DNA of 64,000 bases from Flaveria trinervia (taxonomy: Eukaryota; Streptophyta; Magnoliopsida; Asterales; Asteraceae). Where the stretch lies: NCBI GenBank assembly GCA_025506515.1, contig CM046451.1, forward strand, positions 64,745,635 through 64,809,634, in the 5' to 3' direction. The notes under the pieces are model-generated. The model searched no databases. It worked only from the letters and a program-made list of their open reading frames with translations, and was not told where the DNA came from. Positions 35,152-46,980 of the stretch are shown here, piece after piece; the first letter of the stretch is position 1, and every line of letters begins with the position of its first letter. The translations under genes and the position numbers were made by a program.

Positions 35152-36011
35152 TGTTGGATCTAGAAAGGCTGGTGCAACCAAAACCAAGTCACTTAGAAGA
35201 TTTTGGTACAACAAATAAAGGACTTCCGAAGCAAATTGTGGAACTTCTGAAGGAAAAAGGAGCTCTTCCGAAAACAAAGTGTAAAGCTTACTTCCGAAGG
35301 AAAAGTTCCAACTTCAGAAGACAAAGAACCTACTTCTGAAGTTCAAGACTTAGAAAGAGAGATCTGAAGTCAACTTCTGAAGTACAGAAGTCCTAAAGCC
35401 TCGGAAGTATAGAAGCCTCTTCCGAAGTATAAGTGGGTTCGGAAGAACTTGTTCTTCCGAAGCCAAGTTACCTTCGGAAAACACTGCTATTATCCAGTGG
35501 ACATAAGTATGGCCTTCCTGACACTCCGCTGCAAATCTCTGAGATACTGCATGGCGTTTTCTCAAAAGCCATGCAGTTGACCATACTTTAATCCATTGTT
35601 TACCTTTTTATGTTAGTACAGTTGCCATCTTTAGTTGGTGACAAAAAGTAAGTCATGAACATGTCATGATTATCATATCTTAGATAATACTTTATTTAAG
35701 ATACCTTAACTTTAGCATTGTAGTATATGCTTTAGTCTTAGGTTTCCAGCTGGTATTAAAGTATATCCGGCTGTAGGATCTAGTATATATAGTCTCTCAT
35801 TGTAACTCATATATCATGCTTGTAAGAATCTTGTAATACCTTGAGTTGAGAAATAATATATACAAGTGTCTTGAAAATTTACTTCTGTATGTTCACTACT
35901 TATTATATTATCATAAACTCTTGTGAAAGACTTTACTTCATCTGAATTGAGTGTCGGTATAAGTGAGTTTGAGAGAAATCCCAGTGTTTCTGTGACAAAC
36001 CCGATCCTGGA
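35152..36011 (+). repeat. E3 5' LTR
   Basis: 860 bp starting TGTTGGATCTAG. It contains a dense run of cttccgaag/ttcggaag motifs (35215-35490) and ctagtatatatag (about 35780), a plausible TATA region. It differs from the 3' LTR at scattered sites, many of them CCG to CTG/CCA. Confidence 0.95.
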
Positions 36012-36098
36012 TTTGGTATCAGAGCTTTTTAGGCTCTTGATTATGAGATCTTACCATCCTAATCAACCTGTTTTTCACTCCTCCTTACACCTCACTCA

Positions 36099-38658
36099 AT
36101 GGCCCTCAACAAATCTGAAGTAGGGATGGGGACGATGACCAAAGCACCCATCATCACCCCTGAAAACTTCAGGTCCTGAAGCAGAAGAATGGAAGGCTTC
36201 ATCAGATATCAAGACAGCAAAATGTGGCAATCCATTGTCAATGGCTCGTATAAGCCAAAAGTAGCTGGTGGAAACGGTGCCATGATCGAGAAAGTTGTTG
36301 AAGATTATTCTGATGAAGACAGGAAGAAGCTTGACATTGACAGCAACGCTATGACTGTTCTCATGACTGCAATTCCAAACTCTATCATGGTGGGGTTTGA
36401 GCATTGCAGGTCTGCCAAAGAACTGTTTGATGCGCTTGCTCAAATGTACTCAAGCTCAAATGACTCCAAGAAGGACTCGCTGAAGCAGCAGTTCGAGAAC
36501 TTCACCCATGTTGCTGGAGAGACTCTTAACCAGCAATATTTTAGGTACATGGATCTCATTTCTTCCTTTCAATCTGTGGGAATTGCTCATGAACTCAGAG
36601 ACCTTACAAGAAAGTTCATGAGTGCATTACCCAATAAGTGGACATTTCACTGTGTCTCTATCAAGAGAACATAAAATCTGAATACACTCACCATGACCGA
36701 ACTCTATGGGATCCTTGATGGATACCGTTTGGAAATGGAAAGTAAGAGGGGTCATCAGACAAGCAGACCCTTAAGTCTTCCTGCTAGCAACGCCTTAATG
36801 GTTGCTGAAGGCTCAGGAATCTCCCTGCCTCAACAATACCTGACTTACACCAGCAGCCATCTTGTTCTTCTGGGCCATACATCACATTTCCTGAGACTCC
36901 AAGGTCTCAACAAGCTTAGCAAAGCTTCTTTCAGGACAGTTGTGCTTTTATCTCAGGAAGTGGACACTCAAGTGATTATCAATACAACTTTGATGATCTA
37001 GAGTGTTTTAGCCGGATGACGTGGAATACGTGGACATAGTCCAACAAATGGCTCTTCTAACCTACAAAGCAAAGAAGTTCTTTAAGAGAACTGGAAGGCA
37101 ATTTCCCCAGAACCCAATCAATAACAAATTTGGGTTTGACAAAACCAAGGCCAAATGTTACAACTGTAACCAACTTGGTCATTTTGCAAGGGAATGCAAG
37201 GCTCCCAAGTCCAACCCGGGAACCCCACAGGCCTCCACACATCCCTCTACACCAAAGCCTACCGGAAAGTCAACTGAAACAGCTGCAATGGCTCAAGAAG
37301 TTGACTGGAGCTTCATGGTACAAGATGTGACTCATGCTCAAGCACTCATGGCCGGAACAGATGAAAATAAGGTATATGAACATCTTTGTAATTCTGCCTG
37401 TATTGCTAAGGTTAAATTGTATCAGAACTACAATATGGAGATTAAATCTGATATTGAGTCTTTAAATGTTTTGAAATCTGACTTTAAAAGGGCTGAATCT
37501 AACTACCAAAGAAAAATTGAGGAGTTAGAGAAAACTATGTCCCTATTAAAACATGAACACACAAATTATAAGACTCAGATAAAGGATTTAATATCCAAAT
37601 TGACTGAGGCTCAAGCCCAGCTTGTCACAGCTGAGGCTCAAGCCAGGAAGTATGCTATTTCCGAGCAAAACTTCCAAGCCATTCTTGCATCATCCTCTCA
37701 CTCAAAACTTTGTTACCAAAACAAAGAAGGGTTGGGAACCAATGAAACTGCTCCACCACACTCTTATGAGTCTATAAGACAACCAAGGTGTGGTACTGAA
37801 GAGCAAGAGGTTCCATCTGCTGACCCACCTTCTCATGAGTCAAAGAATGATACAACTATGGAGACCATCACAGGGAAGAACCAGGTAATTATGCCCTCCT
37901 CTACCAATGATGATCAAACCCTGACCACCAAAGCCAGAAGAAGCAGAGCTAAGGCAGCAAGAAAAACTACCAAGAAAGTGGTTGAGTCCAAGCTAAAGAT
38001 AGACCCAAAGCAAAAGGGTATATTCATATCAGTCGGATTCTAGGTGGTTGGAAACTCTGATTCAAGAAAGGGGTGTAGTACCAGCACTCTTGTCCTACCA
38101 AAGGATCAGAAGTTAAAGGGAAAAGTTGCTAATGAAGATAAAAAGAACAAGAAACATCAATCTTCAAATTCCCAAAAGATTAACATTGCATGCATAATGT
38201 GTGGTGTGCAAAACCACATGGCCAAAGATTGTTACTACAATCCTGCTAGCACACATTATGCAAATAATGTTAAAAAGGAAGGAGTCAGGGAAGGTTTCTC
38301 ATTTGGACCATATCAAATGGTTCAAGTGATGAAAAAGGGAAAGCTTGTTTCCGAAGCAAGGCTGCTTTCGGAAGAAAATTCTTCTTCCGAAAGGAAAAAG
38401 GCTTCGAAAGCTAAAGCTGTCAAGACTCAGAAGAACAAAAGAGTCCCCTTGAAACCATCCCAGAAGAAGACTGCTTCAGAAGAAAAGATGGTGAAGGCTT
38501 CTTCCGAAAAGAAAGAAGCTTCAGAAGAATGCCAAGTTACAAATGCTTCAACAAGCTCATCCTCCGTGATCAACCAAGGGATGGAATGGAAGATCAAGGA
38601 AAATGTTGTAGCCCAACCTCTTCTTCAACGACATCCATTGAACCCCCATGCATAAATT
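36099..38658 (+). pseudogene. E3 gag (broken)
   Basis: ATG at 36099 (MALNKSEVGMGTMTK). TGA at 36177-36179 replaces the Trp expected in the conserved F..W.RRMEGF motif, TAA at 36672-36674 interrupts KRTENLNTLT-like sequence, and frameshifts follow near 36860 and 37012. From 37021 it is open to 38043: knuckle CYNCNQLGHFARECK (about 37159-37203), then a long coiled coil (KRAESNYQRKIEELEKTM...LISKLTEAQAQ). A TAG at 38041-38043 is followed in the same frame by a Lys/Glu/Ser-rich tail with a second knuckle-like CIMCGVQNHMAKDC (about 38197-38240). Two knuckles with an intervening coiled coil is the extended Gag form of this Copia group. Confidence 0.88.
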
Positions 38659-38689
38659 TTGGTTCAATTACGTCATTATCTTTGGAAGA

Positions 38690-40146
38690 ACCCAAGACCA
38701 ATAAAGCTTGGGTTTCCAATCAAAACTAATCATCATCTTATGTGCAGGGACATCCATTGACAAGAATAAGAAAATTGGATTGTAGATAGTGGATGTTCCA
38801 GGCACATGAAGGGAACAGATCTCTCCTTCAACAATTTCAACATTTTGATGGAGGTCCTGTCCAGTTTGGAGGTGAGGCCGGAGGATATATTTCTGGCAGA
38901 GGGAGTATATCAATGGTAAGTTAACCGTTGACAAAGTTAACTTTGTCAAACAGCTTGAACACAATCTGTTAAGTGTTTCTCAATTCTGTGATCAAAAGCA
39001 CCAAATGCTTTTCACAGAACATGAGTGCATTATCCTCAAACCAGGGATGACAATTCTTCCGGAATTGGTGCTTCTTAGTCTCCCAGGAAAGGGGATATGT
39101 ACAAGCTTGATATGAACAATGCTTCCCCAATGGGTGAAGTATCATGCTTTCTTTCAAAACTGATAGTGATGAGTCAACACTGTGGCATAAACGTATGTGT
39201 CATGAATTTTAAGACAATGAATAAATTGGCTAAAAATAACTTGGTACATGGTTTGCCTAAAAAGGAGTTTTTCTGCAAAGACAACTGTGTTGCATGCTTG
39301 AAAGGGAAACAACACAGGACATCTCATAAATCCAAATGTGTTAACTCTATCACTACTCCATTGCACTTATTGCACATGGATCTTTTTAGTGCCACAAGTA
39401 TAATGAGCATTGGAAGGAAATCATATTGCCTTGTGATAGGTGATGATTTTACAAGATTCACATGGGTATTCTTTTTAAGAACTAAAGATGAAACTGCTAA
39501 AACATTAAAATCTTTTATTCTTAAAATAGAAAATCAAATTGATCACAAGGTAAAACTATTAGAAGTGACCAAGGGACTGAGTTTAAGAACTTCGTTCTTG
39601 ACTCATTCTGTAACTCAAAAGGGATTGCCAGACAATATAGTGCTCCCAGAACTCCTCAACAAAACAGTGTTGCTGAGGAAGGAATAGGACACTTATTAAG
39701 GTGCTCGAACTATGTTAGCTAATTTAAAGCTACCTCTAACATTCTGGGCAGAGGCAGTCAGCACTGCATGCTATGTGCAGAACAGAGTTCTTGTATTTAA
39801 GCCCCATGGAAAAACCCCTTATGAGCTATGGAACAAGAGGCCACCGTTCATTGGCTTTCTAAGGTCCTTTGGCAGCAGGTGTACCATACTTAACACAAAG
39901 GACAATTTAGCAAAATTTGTTGAAAAGTCGGATGATGATATCTTTGTTGGATACTCTTCTAGCTCCAAAGCTTACAGAGTATACAACATTAAGAATCAAC
40001 AATTTGAGGAGTCATCCAATATAGTTGTTAATGAGCACACTCCTTGTGTTAGGGGGAATGAACCTGATCACATCTTTGATTTAGAATTGTTTCCAAACTA
40101 TTCTAAACCCTCTTGTGAGAATAGCTGGAATAGGTGCTCAAAATGA
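38690..40146 (+). pseudogene. E3 protease and integrase (broken)
   Basis: The protease motif WIVDSGCSRHMKG lies near 38780-38820 with catalytic Asp. The following GAG-pre-integrase part (LLSVSQFCDQKHQM, TEHECIILKP) is at 38950-39050. The integrase zinc region with CLKGKQHRTSHK (39290-39330) and a catalytic core DLFSATS...VIGDDFTRFTW precede a frameshift near 39560. The remainder, KLPLTFWAEAVSTACY (39727-39775) and GYSSSSKAYRVYN, is open at 39712-40146. Confidence 0.86.
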
Positions 40147-40599
40147 TGATGATGCTGATGCTAATGATCAACTGTTTGAGCTTCCCAGGCCTAGACCAAA
40201 TTCTCCAAGTGCTGCAATACATCAAGCTTCCACTATTCACAGATCCGATAGTTTAACTCTATCAAGGAATAGTGAAGCTTAACAAGTGAGTCAACTACTG
40301 AGCCTCAAAACTCATCAGGTGATCCATCACACACCAGGCAGAAGGAAAGGGTAGTATTTTGAAGGAAGACAACTGTTAATACTACTTCACAGCCAACTAT
40401 TGATGATGTTTCTCATTCATTAAATCAGCCCTCATTGAATGACTTGAAACAGCAGCTGGACAGAGTGTTCTAGTTCCTAAGCAGAATATGTCTAACCTGG
40501 ATCTATCTCTGCAACTGGAAGTGATTCCTCGTCTTAGGATTCACAACATTCATCCAACTGAGAACATCAAAGGGAATGTCTCTGAGGGTGTGAGAACAA

Positions 40600-42177
40600 G
40601 CGGACAGACTCATCAAGGGAATGTCTGCTTGTACTCATGCTTTCTATCTCAGATGGAACCCAAGAAGGTTGTAGATGCTTTGAAAGATAGTAGCTGGATT
40701 GAATCGATGCAAGATGAGCTGCTTCAATTCAAGAGACAGAAGGTATGGAACCTATGTCCGCTACCATCTGGTCAAGTACCTATAGGTACCAAATGGGTTT
40801 TCAGAAACAAGAGAGATGATAGAGGCTTGATCATCAAGAATAAGGCAAGACTTGTGGTTCAAGGATACACTCAAGAGGAAGGAATCGATTATACTGATGT
40901 CTTTGCACCAATTGCAAGACCCGAGGCAGTTAGGATCTTCCTTGCTTATGTTGCAACCAAGGACTTTACAGTATACCAACTTGATGTCAAGTGTGCTTTC
41001 CTATATAGGGATATAGATAGGGAGTCTATGTATGCCAACCTCCATGATTTGAAGATCCACAGCACCCCAACTATGTGTGCAAATTGGATAAAGCTGTATA
41101 TGGGTTGCACCAAGCACCTAGGCTGTGGTATGAGACTTTGTCTTAGTTTCTTCTGAAGAATGGCTATACTAGAGGTACCATTGATAAGACTCTCTTCATC
41201 AGAAAGTCTGGAAAGGACATTTTGCTCGTACAAGTCTATGTTGATGACATCATATTTGGTTCCTCAAATGACCAAATGTGCAAGGACTTTGAGAGCATTA
41301 TGAAAAAGTTTGAGATGAGCTCCATGGGAAAAATGGACTTTTTCCTTGTAATTCAGGTAAAGCAACTAAAGGAAGGGTTCTTCATTAATCAATCTAAATA
41401 TGTCTCAGACATCTTAGAAAGATTTGAGATGAAGGATTGCAAGCCTGCCAAGACACCCATGCCCAGAAACCATAATCTTTGTCCTGACCTTGAGGGGGAG
41501 GATACTGATTAACATCAGTATATGGCAATTATTGGTTCTCTGATGTATCTAACAGCCAGTAGACCTGATATCATGTTTGCTACTTGCATTTGTGCAAGAT
41601 ATCAGGCTGCTCCAAAGGTGTCTCACCTAGCTGTTGTTAAGAGAATCCTCAGATGCCTCAAAGGAGCACCTAAACTAGGTCTCTGGTATCCCAGAAACAA
41701 GGATTTCAATCTTTATGGATACTCTGACAGTGACTATGGAGGTTGCAATATTGACAACAAATCAACATCAGGAGGATGTCAATTTCTTGGTGGAAAGATC
41801 ATCTTATGGCAATGCAAGAAACAATCCTGTGTCTCTACATCAACTACTGAAGCTGAATACATTGCTGCTGCTAGCTGTTGTGCTCAACTGCTATGGATTC
41901 AAAATCAGATGATAGACTATGGATTCAACTTATGAGTACTCCTATCCATATTGACAACAACAGTGCTATCTCCATTACTGAAAATCCGGTGAAGCACTCC
42001 AAGACTAAGCAGATTGACATCAGGTATCATTTCATTAGAGACATTCATGAGAAAAATCTAATCAAGTTAATCAAAGTTGATTCAAATGAACAATATGCTG
42101 ATCTGTTTACCAAAGCTTTTGATGAACAAAGGTTCAAGTATCTCATAACAGCCATTAGGATGATAAACATTGATTAA
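40600..42177 (+). pseudogene. E3 reverse transcriptase and RNase H (broken)
   Basis: The reverse transcriptase begins around MEPKKVVDALKDSSWIESMQ (40651), with GTKWVFRNKRDDRGL, YTDVFAPIARPEAV and the first catalytic Asp in VYQLDVKCAFLY. The frame is lost near 41010-41160 and recovered at 41222 with the intact YVDDIIFGSS. TAA at 41510-41512 interrupts; RNase H continues in the same frame (MAIIGSLMYLTASRPDIMFA; YSDSDYGGCNIDNKSTSG; STTEAEYIAAASCCAQ) until a shift near 41920. The last piece has HIDNNSAISITENPVKHSKT and ends in TAA at 42177. Confidence 0.9.
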
Positions 42178-42952
42178 TTTGATCTCTTTTGAAAACCTTT
42201 TTAATATGTAAGTCTTGTGTCAATACAATTTAAGCCCTGTTACAATAAATTCTCTCTGAAATTTTCTAAGTGTAAATTCCTTCCGAAGAGAAATTAACCT
42301 TCAGAAGACATTCTCATATCTTCCGAAGCAAAATTTCTCAAAGGATAACTTTCTTCTCGGAAGAATTTTTGGCCTCGGAAGAAGCGACTGATTGTATATC
42401 AGATCTACTTCAGAAACTTACAAATTCTCTATTCGAAAGCAACTCTAACATTCGGAAGCAAAGTTTTGGCTTCGGAAGTAAGAATTGCCTTCGGAAGACG
42501 AGTTACCTTCGGAAATATTTTACACTCGGAAGAGAGATTTCACTGTGTAACGTAAATTTCTTGGGTCCCACACTATAAAAAGCAAAGATTTTGTTAATGA
42601 TGTCGGATTATTTAACTGATTTTAACCTTACCGCCACTGTCATTTCATCCACTAATCCATCACATCACCTTATCCTTACCCCCATTACCACCTTTCCACA
42701 ATCTTTTAAATAATCTCGACTATTCAATTTCACTCTCTTACTTGCAAATTTTACTACCCTAGAATTTCTCCTACTCAACTTTACCCAGCTCAAATCATCC
42801 CCATTCATCTTCCAAATGCCTTCAATCCTCAGCAGAACCAAGTCACACTTCTTGATTCTTCAAGAGATGCTGACTTCTCAGATATCATCTCCTTTCTAAC
42901 CCAATCTTCTTACTACACCGCTCTGACTGTAAACCCCACAATTTCAAACCAT
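42178..42952 (+). other. E3 spacer between pol and extra ORF
   Basis: 775 bp. Contains about ten ttccgaag/ttcggaag/ctcggaag motifs (42280-42535) like those of the LTRs and a TATA-like actataaaaag at about 42570. The frame of the following ORF is already open upstream of its first ATG, from about 42740 (reading ...NAFNPQQNQVTLLDSSRD), so translation may begin by splicing, read-through or an upstream non-ATG start. Confidence 0.55.
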
Positions 42953-44276
42953 ATGTCTGAATTTTGGGCAAATGGTCAGATTGAAACCCTAAATGGGGTT
43001 CGTGTCATTCGATCGAGCATCTGTGGCCAGGAGTTGGTCATTTCTGAACAGATCATCAGGGAGCATCTAGAGCTTCATGATGAGGGCGGTCCAACAGAAT
43101 TCCCCAAAGCAGATTTGGACGATTCTTATCTCCAAATAGGATATGGTGGAGACGTTAGTAGATCAACTTTCTACAAATTTAACTTCTCGTACAAATGGAA
43201 GTTCCTGCTACACGTGGTCCTTCACTGCTTGTCGAATAAATCTGGGGGATGGGATCAAATCCCATATGAACTTGGGTGCCTAGTTCATGGGTTGGTGAAA
43301 AGCCTCCGCTTCAATTATTCAAGATTTGTGTTGACTAACCTCATGGGAAATCTTCAAAAGGACTCATTCTTCATGTATCCCAGGTTTCTCCAGCACATAA
43401 TCAACTGCGAGCTGGACCAGAGCAAGCTTGTCTGTGCAGCTGCTCTGACTGCTCCTCAAATGAGGCCGACCATCTTTAAGACTTTGAAAAGAGTGTCCAC
43501 CAACTTCACCGGAAGAGATACTGCACTTCTTCCAGGTATGATCGAGCCAACGGCTCCTGGTGACATCCCTGTTAACCCCACAGGTGATGAACCCACACCA
43601 GCAACTACTCCCACTTTGCCAAATCTACCTTCTCCAACCATTACCTTTACTTATCAGAGACGTCCCAAACAAACCCTTGTTCAATCTTCTCTGATTGAAA
43701 AAGCTCCTCATGTTCTACCCAAAAAGGCTAGAGTGGAACAAAGGGCTCCCACTCAGCTTGAGGTTCAACCATCCTTCACAATTGACCTCAATATGGGTCT
43801 TGAGTCTCCTCAGTCTCAAACCCATGAGCCCACAACCCAAGCTGAAAGCCCTCAGGGTGAGTTTCTATACTCCCCTGAGCAACCAAAAAGGGACAACCCT
43901 ATCACAGGCTCCATGCCTTTAGACATTGATCGTAGTCTCGGGTCATTAGGTTTCACTTCCATATTCTTTACTGACCTTTTAATTGGAACTGATGAAGAGA
44001 TTATGTCTCTTAAGGGCAATGAAGTTGATCCACAACACCCTCTCAAGGATCAACAGAGCCCAGAGAGACCTCTTATCTCTAGCCCCCATCAGCAAACCTT
44101 TACTGAGGTGAGTCCCACTGATGTGGAGGGGACTCATGTAGATTCAGCTGCCACTACTAAAGGATTCTCAATGGATCCTCAGGACAGTGGTAACATCACT
44201 GAGACTGAATCTATGGCAACCATGCCCTTTGATGACTCTGAAAGAGACATCTTTGAGCAAGGGAAACCAGGGTGCC
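42953..44276 (+). pseudogene. E3 extra ORF (aORF), N-terminal half, cut by a solo LTR
   Basis: Open frame starting MSEFWANGQIETLNGVRV. The first ~180 residues form a compact domain (ICGQELVISEQIIREHL; FNFSYKWKFLLHVVLHCLS; KDSFFMYPRFLQHIINCEL) that I associate with Asteraceae Copia elements. A Pro/Ser/Thr/Gln-rich low-complexity region follows. The solo Gypsy LTR begins at 44277 after GTGCC; the stop codon seen at 44279 belongs to that LTR. On the other side the same frame resumes at 46981. No signal peptide or membrane helix is evident, so the label 'envelope-like' is positional only. Function unknown. Confidence 0.75.
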
Positions 44277-44929
44277 TGTAACACCCCGAAATTTCTACTT
44301 AAACGGAAGGAAAAGAAAAGTAAATAGAAAGAATAGAAACTTTTCACAAGTGGAAGGGGAAAAAGTGTACAAAGTACAAATCTTATTATTTTAAAATATT
44401 AAAGGGCATGGTCGCCCATATCAAGCAGAAAGCTGTTTTGATCTCGGAGGAAGAAGAAGAGAGAAAGAGCCCGGTTCTAGAGAGAAAAAGAGGAAGAAGA
44501 AGCTGAAAAAGGTAAGTCTTCTCTTGTTTGAGCTTGGTTTTAGTTGAGTATTGAGTTCTTGACCGAAATTCCGGTTGTTTAAAGTTTACTTTCGGGATTC
44601 AAAGAGCTGAATCGAAGTGGGTCTTGAACTGGAAGAGTGTTGCTCAAAAGCTGCTCAAGGTGAGTTTCTAGAACCCCCTCTTTTATGATTTTCAACTGAT
44701 TTGGGGCTATTATGCATACGATGTAAGCATCTTTTAAAGAAACCGTGGGTTTACAGCTTTATGTTCGAATGTTGTATGTATGTATGCATGTTATAGTGTT
44801 CATTATGGGTTAGAGATGATGTATAGCATGCTTAGATGGCCCTAGTATGTGAGATTTGTGTTTGGGTATGCTTAGAATGAGAATCGGATGAAATTGGTAG
44901 CATTGAAAAGATTTCAGAATGTTTTGATG

Positions 44930-45530
44930 AATATGAACAGTGGTTCATGCGCCCAAACAGTTGTCCATGCGTCCAGCATGAGAGACAGACGCCTAAGTGT
45001 TGGCCATGCGCCCAAGAGTGGGTCATGGAATAGTGGCCCATGCGCCCAACATGTTGGCCCATGCGTCTAAGTATTGGCCATACGCCCAAGTGTTGGCCAT
45101 GCGCCTAAATAGTGCCCATGCGCCCAAGTGATGGAACGGCTAAGTATGGACCATGCGCCTAAACAGTGCACATGCGTCCCAGTGAAAGAAACGGCTAAGT
45201 ATTGGCCATGCGCCTAAACAGTGGCCATGCGCCTAAACAGTGCCCATGCGCCCAAGTGCTTGAAACGGCTAAGTGATTGGTGATGCGCCTGAACAGGCCA
45301 GAAACGCCCAAATAGTGCCCATGCGCCCAGATTGTTTTATACTTAGAATTTTTATGCTCATGACAGTGGCCATGCGCCTAAACAGTGCCCATGCGCCCAA
45401 GTGCTTGAAACGGCTAAGTGATTGGTGATGCGCCTGAACAGGCCAGAAACGCCCAAATAGTGCCCATGCGCCCAGATTGTTTTATACTTAGAACTTTTAT
45501 GCTCATGCGCCTGGAAGGACCCATGCGCCC
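44930..45530. repeat. ATGCGCCCA-type repeats and a 145-bp duplication in the solo LTR
   Basis: About twenty imperfect copies of a 15-20 bp motif around gcccatgcgcccaagtg. Superimposed is a long tandem duplication of 145 bp: 45219-45363 and 45364 to about 45505, almost identical. Confidence 0.88.
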
Positions 45531-46028
45531 ACTTTGGACTTGAGGTTTTCTAAGTGGTTTTTAAGGGGTATAATGGGGAGATAAGCCTGGTTATGATGAT
45601 ATGGCTTATGTTTGATGTGTGTTATGCATGTATGATGTGCTTGTATTGGTGATGGTGTATGTTTATGATTATGTGTATGTTCCTTATTATGTATGTATGT
45701 CTTCCCTTGGATTTGCGTTGAACGTTAATAAATGTAATGAAAGTATTATGTAACGTAAAGTGGAAGAAAATAAAAAGAGGAACGTAATGAATGCATGCAT
45801 GAATAAATAAATAAAAAAAGAAGTATAGAAGGCTTGAAAGCAATATGTACAAAGGTGCACGGCTCTAAATGCCTTAAGCTCTAACACGTGAGGTTCAGCA
45901 AATCCTAAAGTGTGCACGTAAGGGTTCCAGTCTTTGTGACTGACCTTCAGAGTTGTTACCCACTTCGGTAGGGGTGTTGTTACCCGAGTTATGTATAACT
46001 TCGGGGGTGTGGCATAAGGCCAAGCATA

Positions 46029-46214
46029 GATATGAGGTGAGCGACTCTGTGTTGCAACAGACTCGACAGAAGTCTTTGACCATGAGACGAGATATGAGGT
46101 GAGCGACTCTGTGTTGCAACAGACTCGACAGAGGTCTTTGACCATGAGACGAGATAATGAGATGAGCGACTTTGTGGGCAACAGACTCGGATGGAGTTCA
46201 ATCTCTGCGATTGA
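46029..46214. repeat. 62-bp tandem repeat in the solo LTR, three copies
   Basis: Copies start at 46029, 46091 and 46153 (gatatgaggtgagcgactc...). The first two differ by one base; the third is diverged. Confidence 0.88.
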
Positions 46215-46980
46215 CTCGTATGGTATCTTTGTCGCATATCCCGGTGCTGTGTCAGTCTTCGGACATGAGTCGGGGGTTTGTGAGCAGGCCCCGGCACAGC
46301 ATCAACTTTCGAGCATGAGTCGGGGATATTGCAAGAGACAAGATTCGAGTGATAAAGAGTAATGAACGAAAGATCATGTATGAAGGAACGAACGTATGAA
46401 TGAACGTAAATGAAGTATCGTAATAAAGTACTGAACAACATCCTTGTCATTTGACCTCAGTAATCGTGGCTGAGTGCCACGAAGAGGGTAAAGTCTGACC
46501 GGATCTAGAAAGAGAAATGAACGATAATGTAATACGTTGAATGAACAAAGCTAATGAACGTAATGACGAAGATAATAATGATATTATCTATATATACGTA
46601 TGATGCATGATCACGAGCGATTGTAAAGTATAGTTGCTTTGAAAGAAAAGTAAAGAACGGTTTTAACACAGAAAAGTATGTTTTATTATAAAACTAGAAC
46701 TCACTTAGCGTCGCTGACTTTTGTATGCATGATAGTTGGCAGGTATATGTTGATGCTGAGGAGTTGCAGGCATGGATGCATAAGCTACTGGGAGCGTTTT
46801 GAGGCTGGCTTCCGTATTTTGACATGTCTTGTATTTTGAGATGAAAACAGATGTTGTAATTGACATGTTTTTAATTATAAATAAAAGTTTTAAATTCCGC
46901 TGCAAAATTAATGTACATTTTATAATGTTTTAAGTGCAATGAGTGACCAGCTGTAAGCGTCCCGGGAACGGGGCTTTACA

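Larger units (their letters stand above)
44277..46980 (+). mobile_element. Solo Gypsy LTR, 2704 bp, GTGCC target duplication
   Basis: Begins TGTAACACCCCG and ends CGGGGCTTTACA, and is flanked by GTGCC at 44272-44276 and 46981-46985. There is no primer-binding site, coding region or polypurine tract inside, so it is the product of recombination between two LTRs. The termini resemble those of plant chromovirus LTRs. Internal tandem repeats are listed separately. Confidence 0.95.

Noticed and set aside
35215..35490. Reading the TTCCGAAG motifs as heat-shock elements, as in ONSEN
   Set aside because: Heat-shock elements need nTTCnnGAAn spacing; here TTC and GAA are separated by one base, so the claim is not supported.
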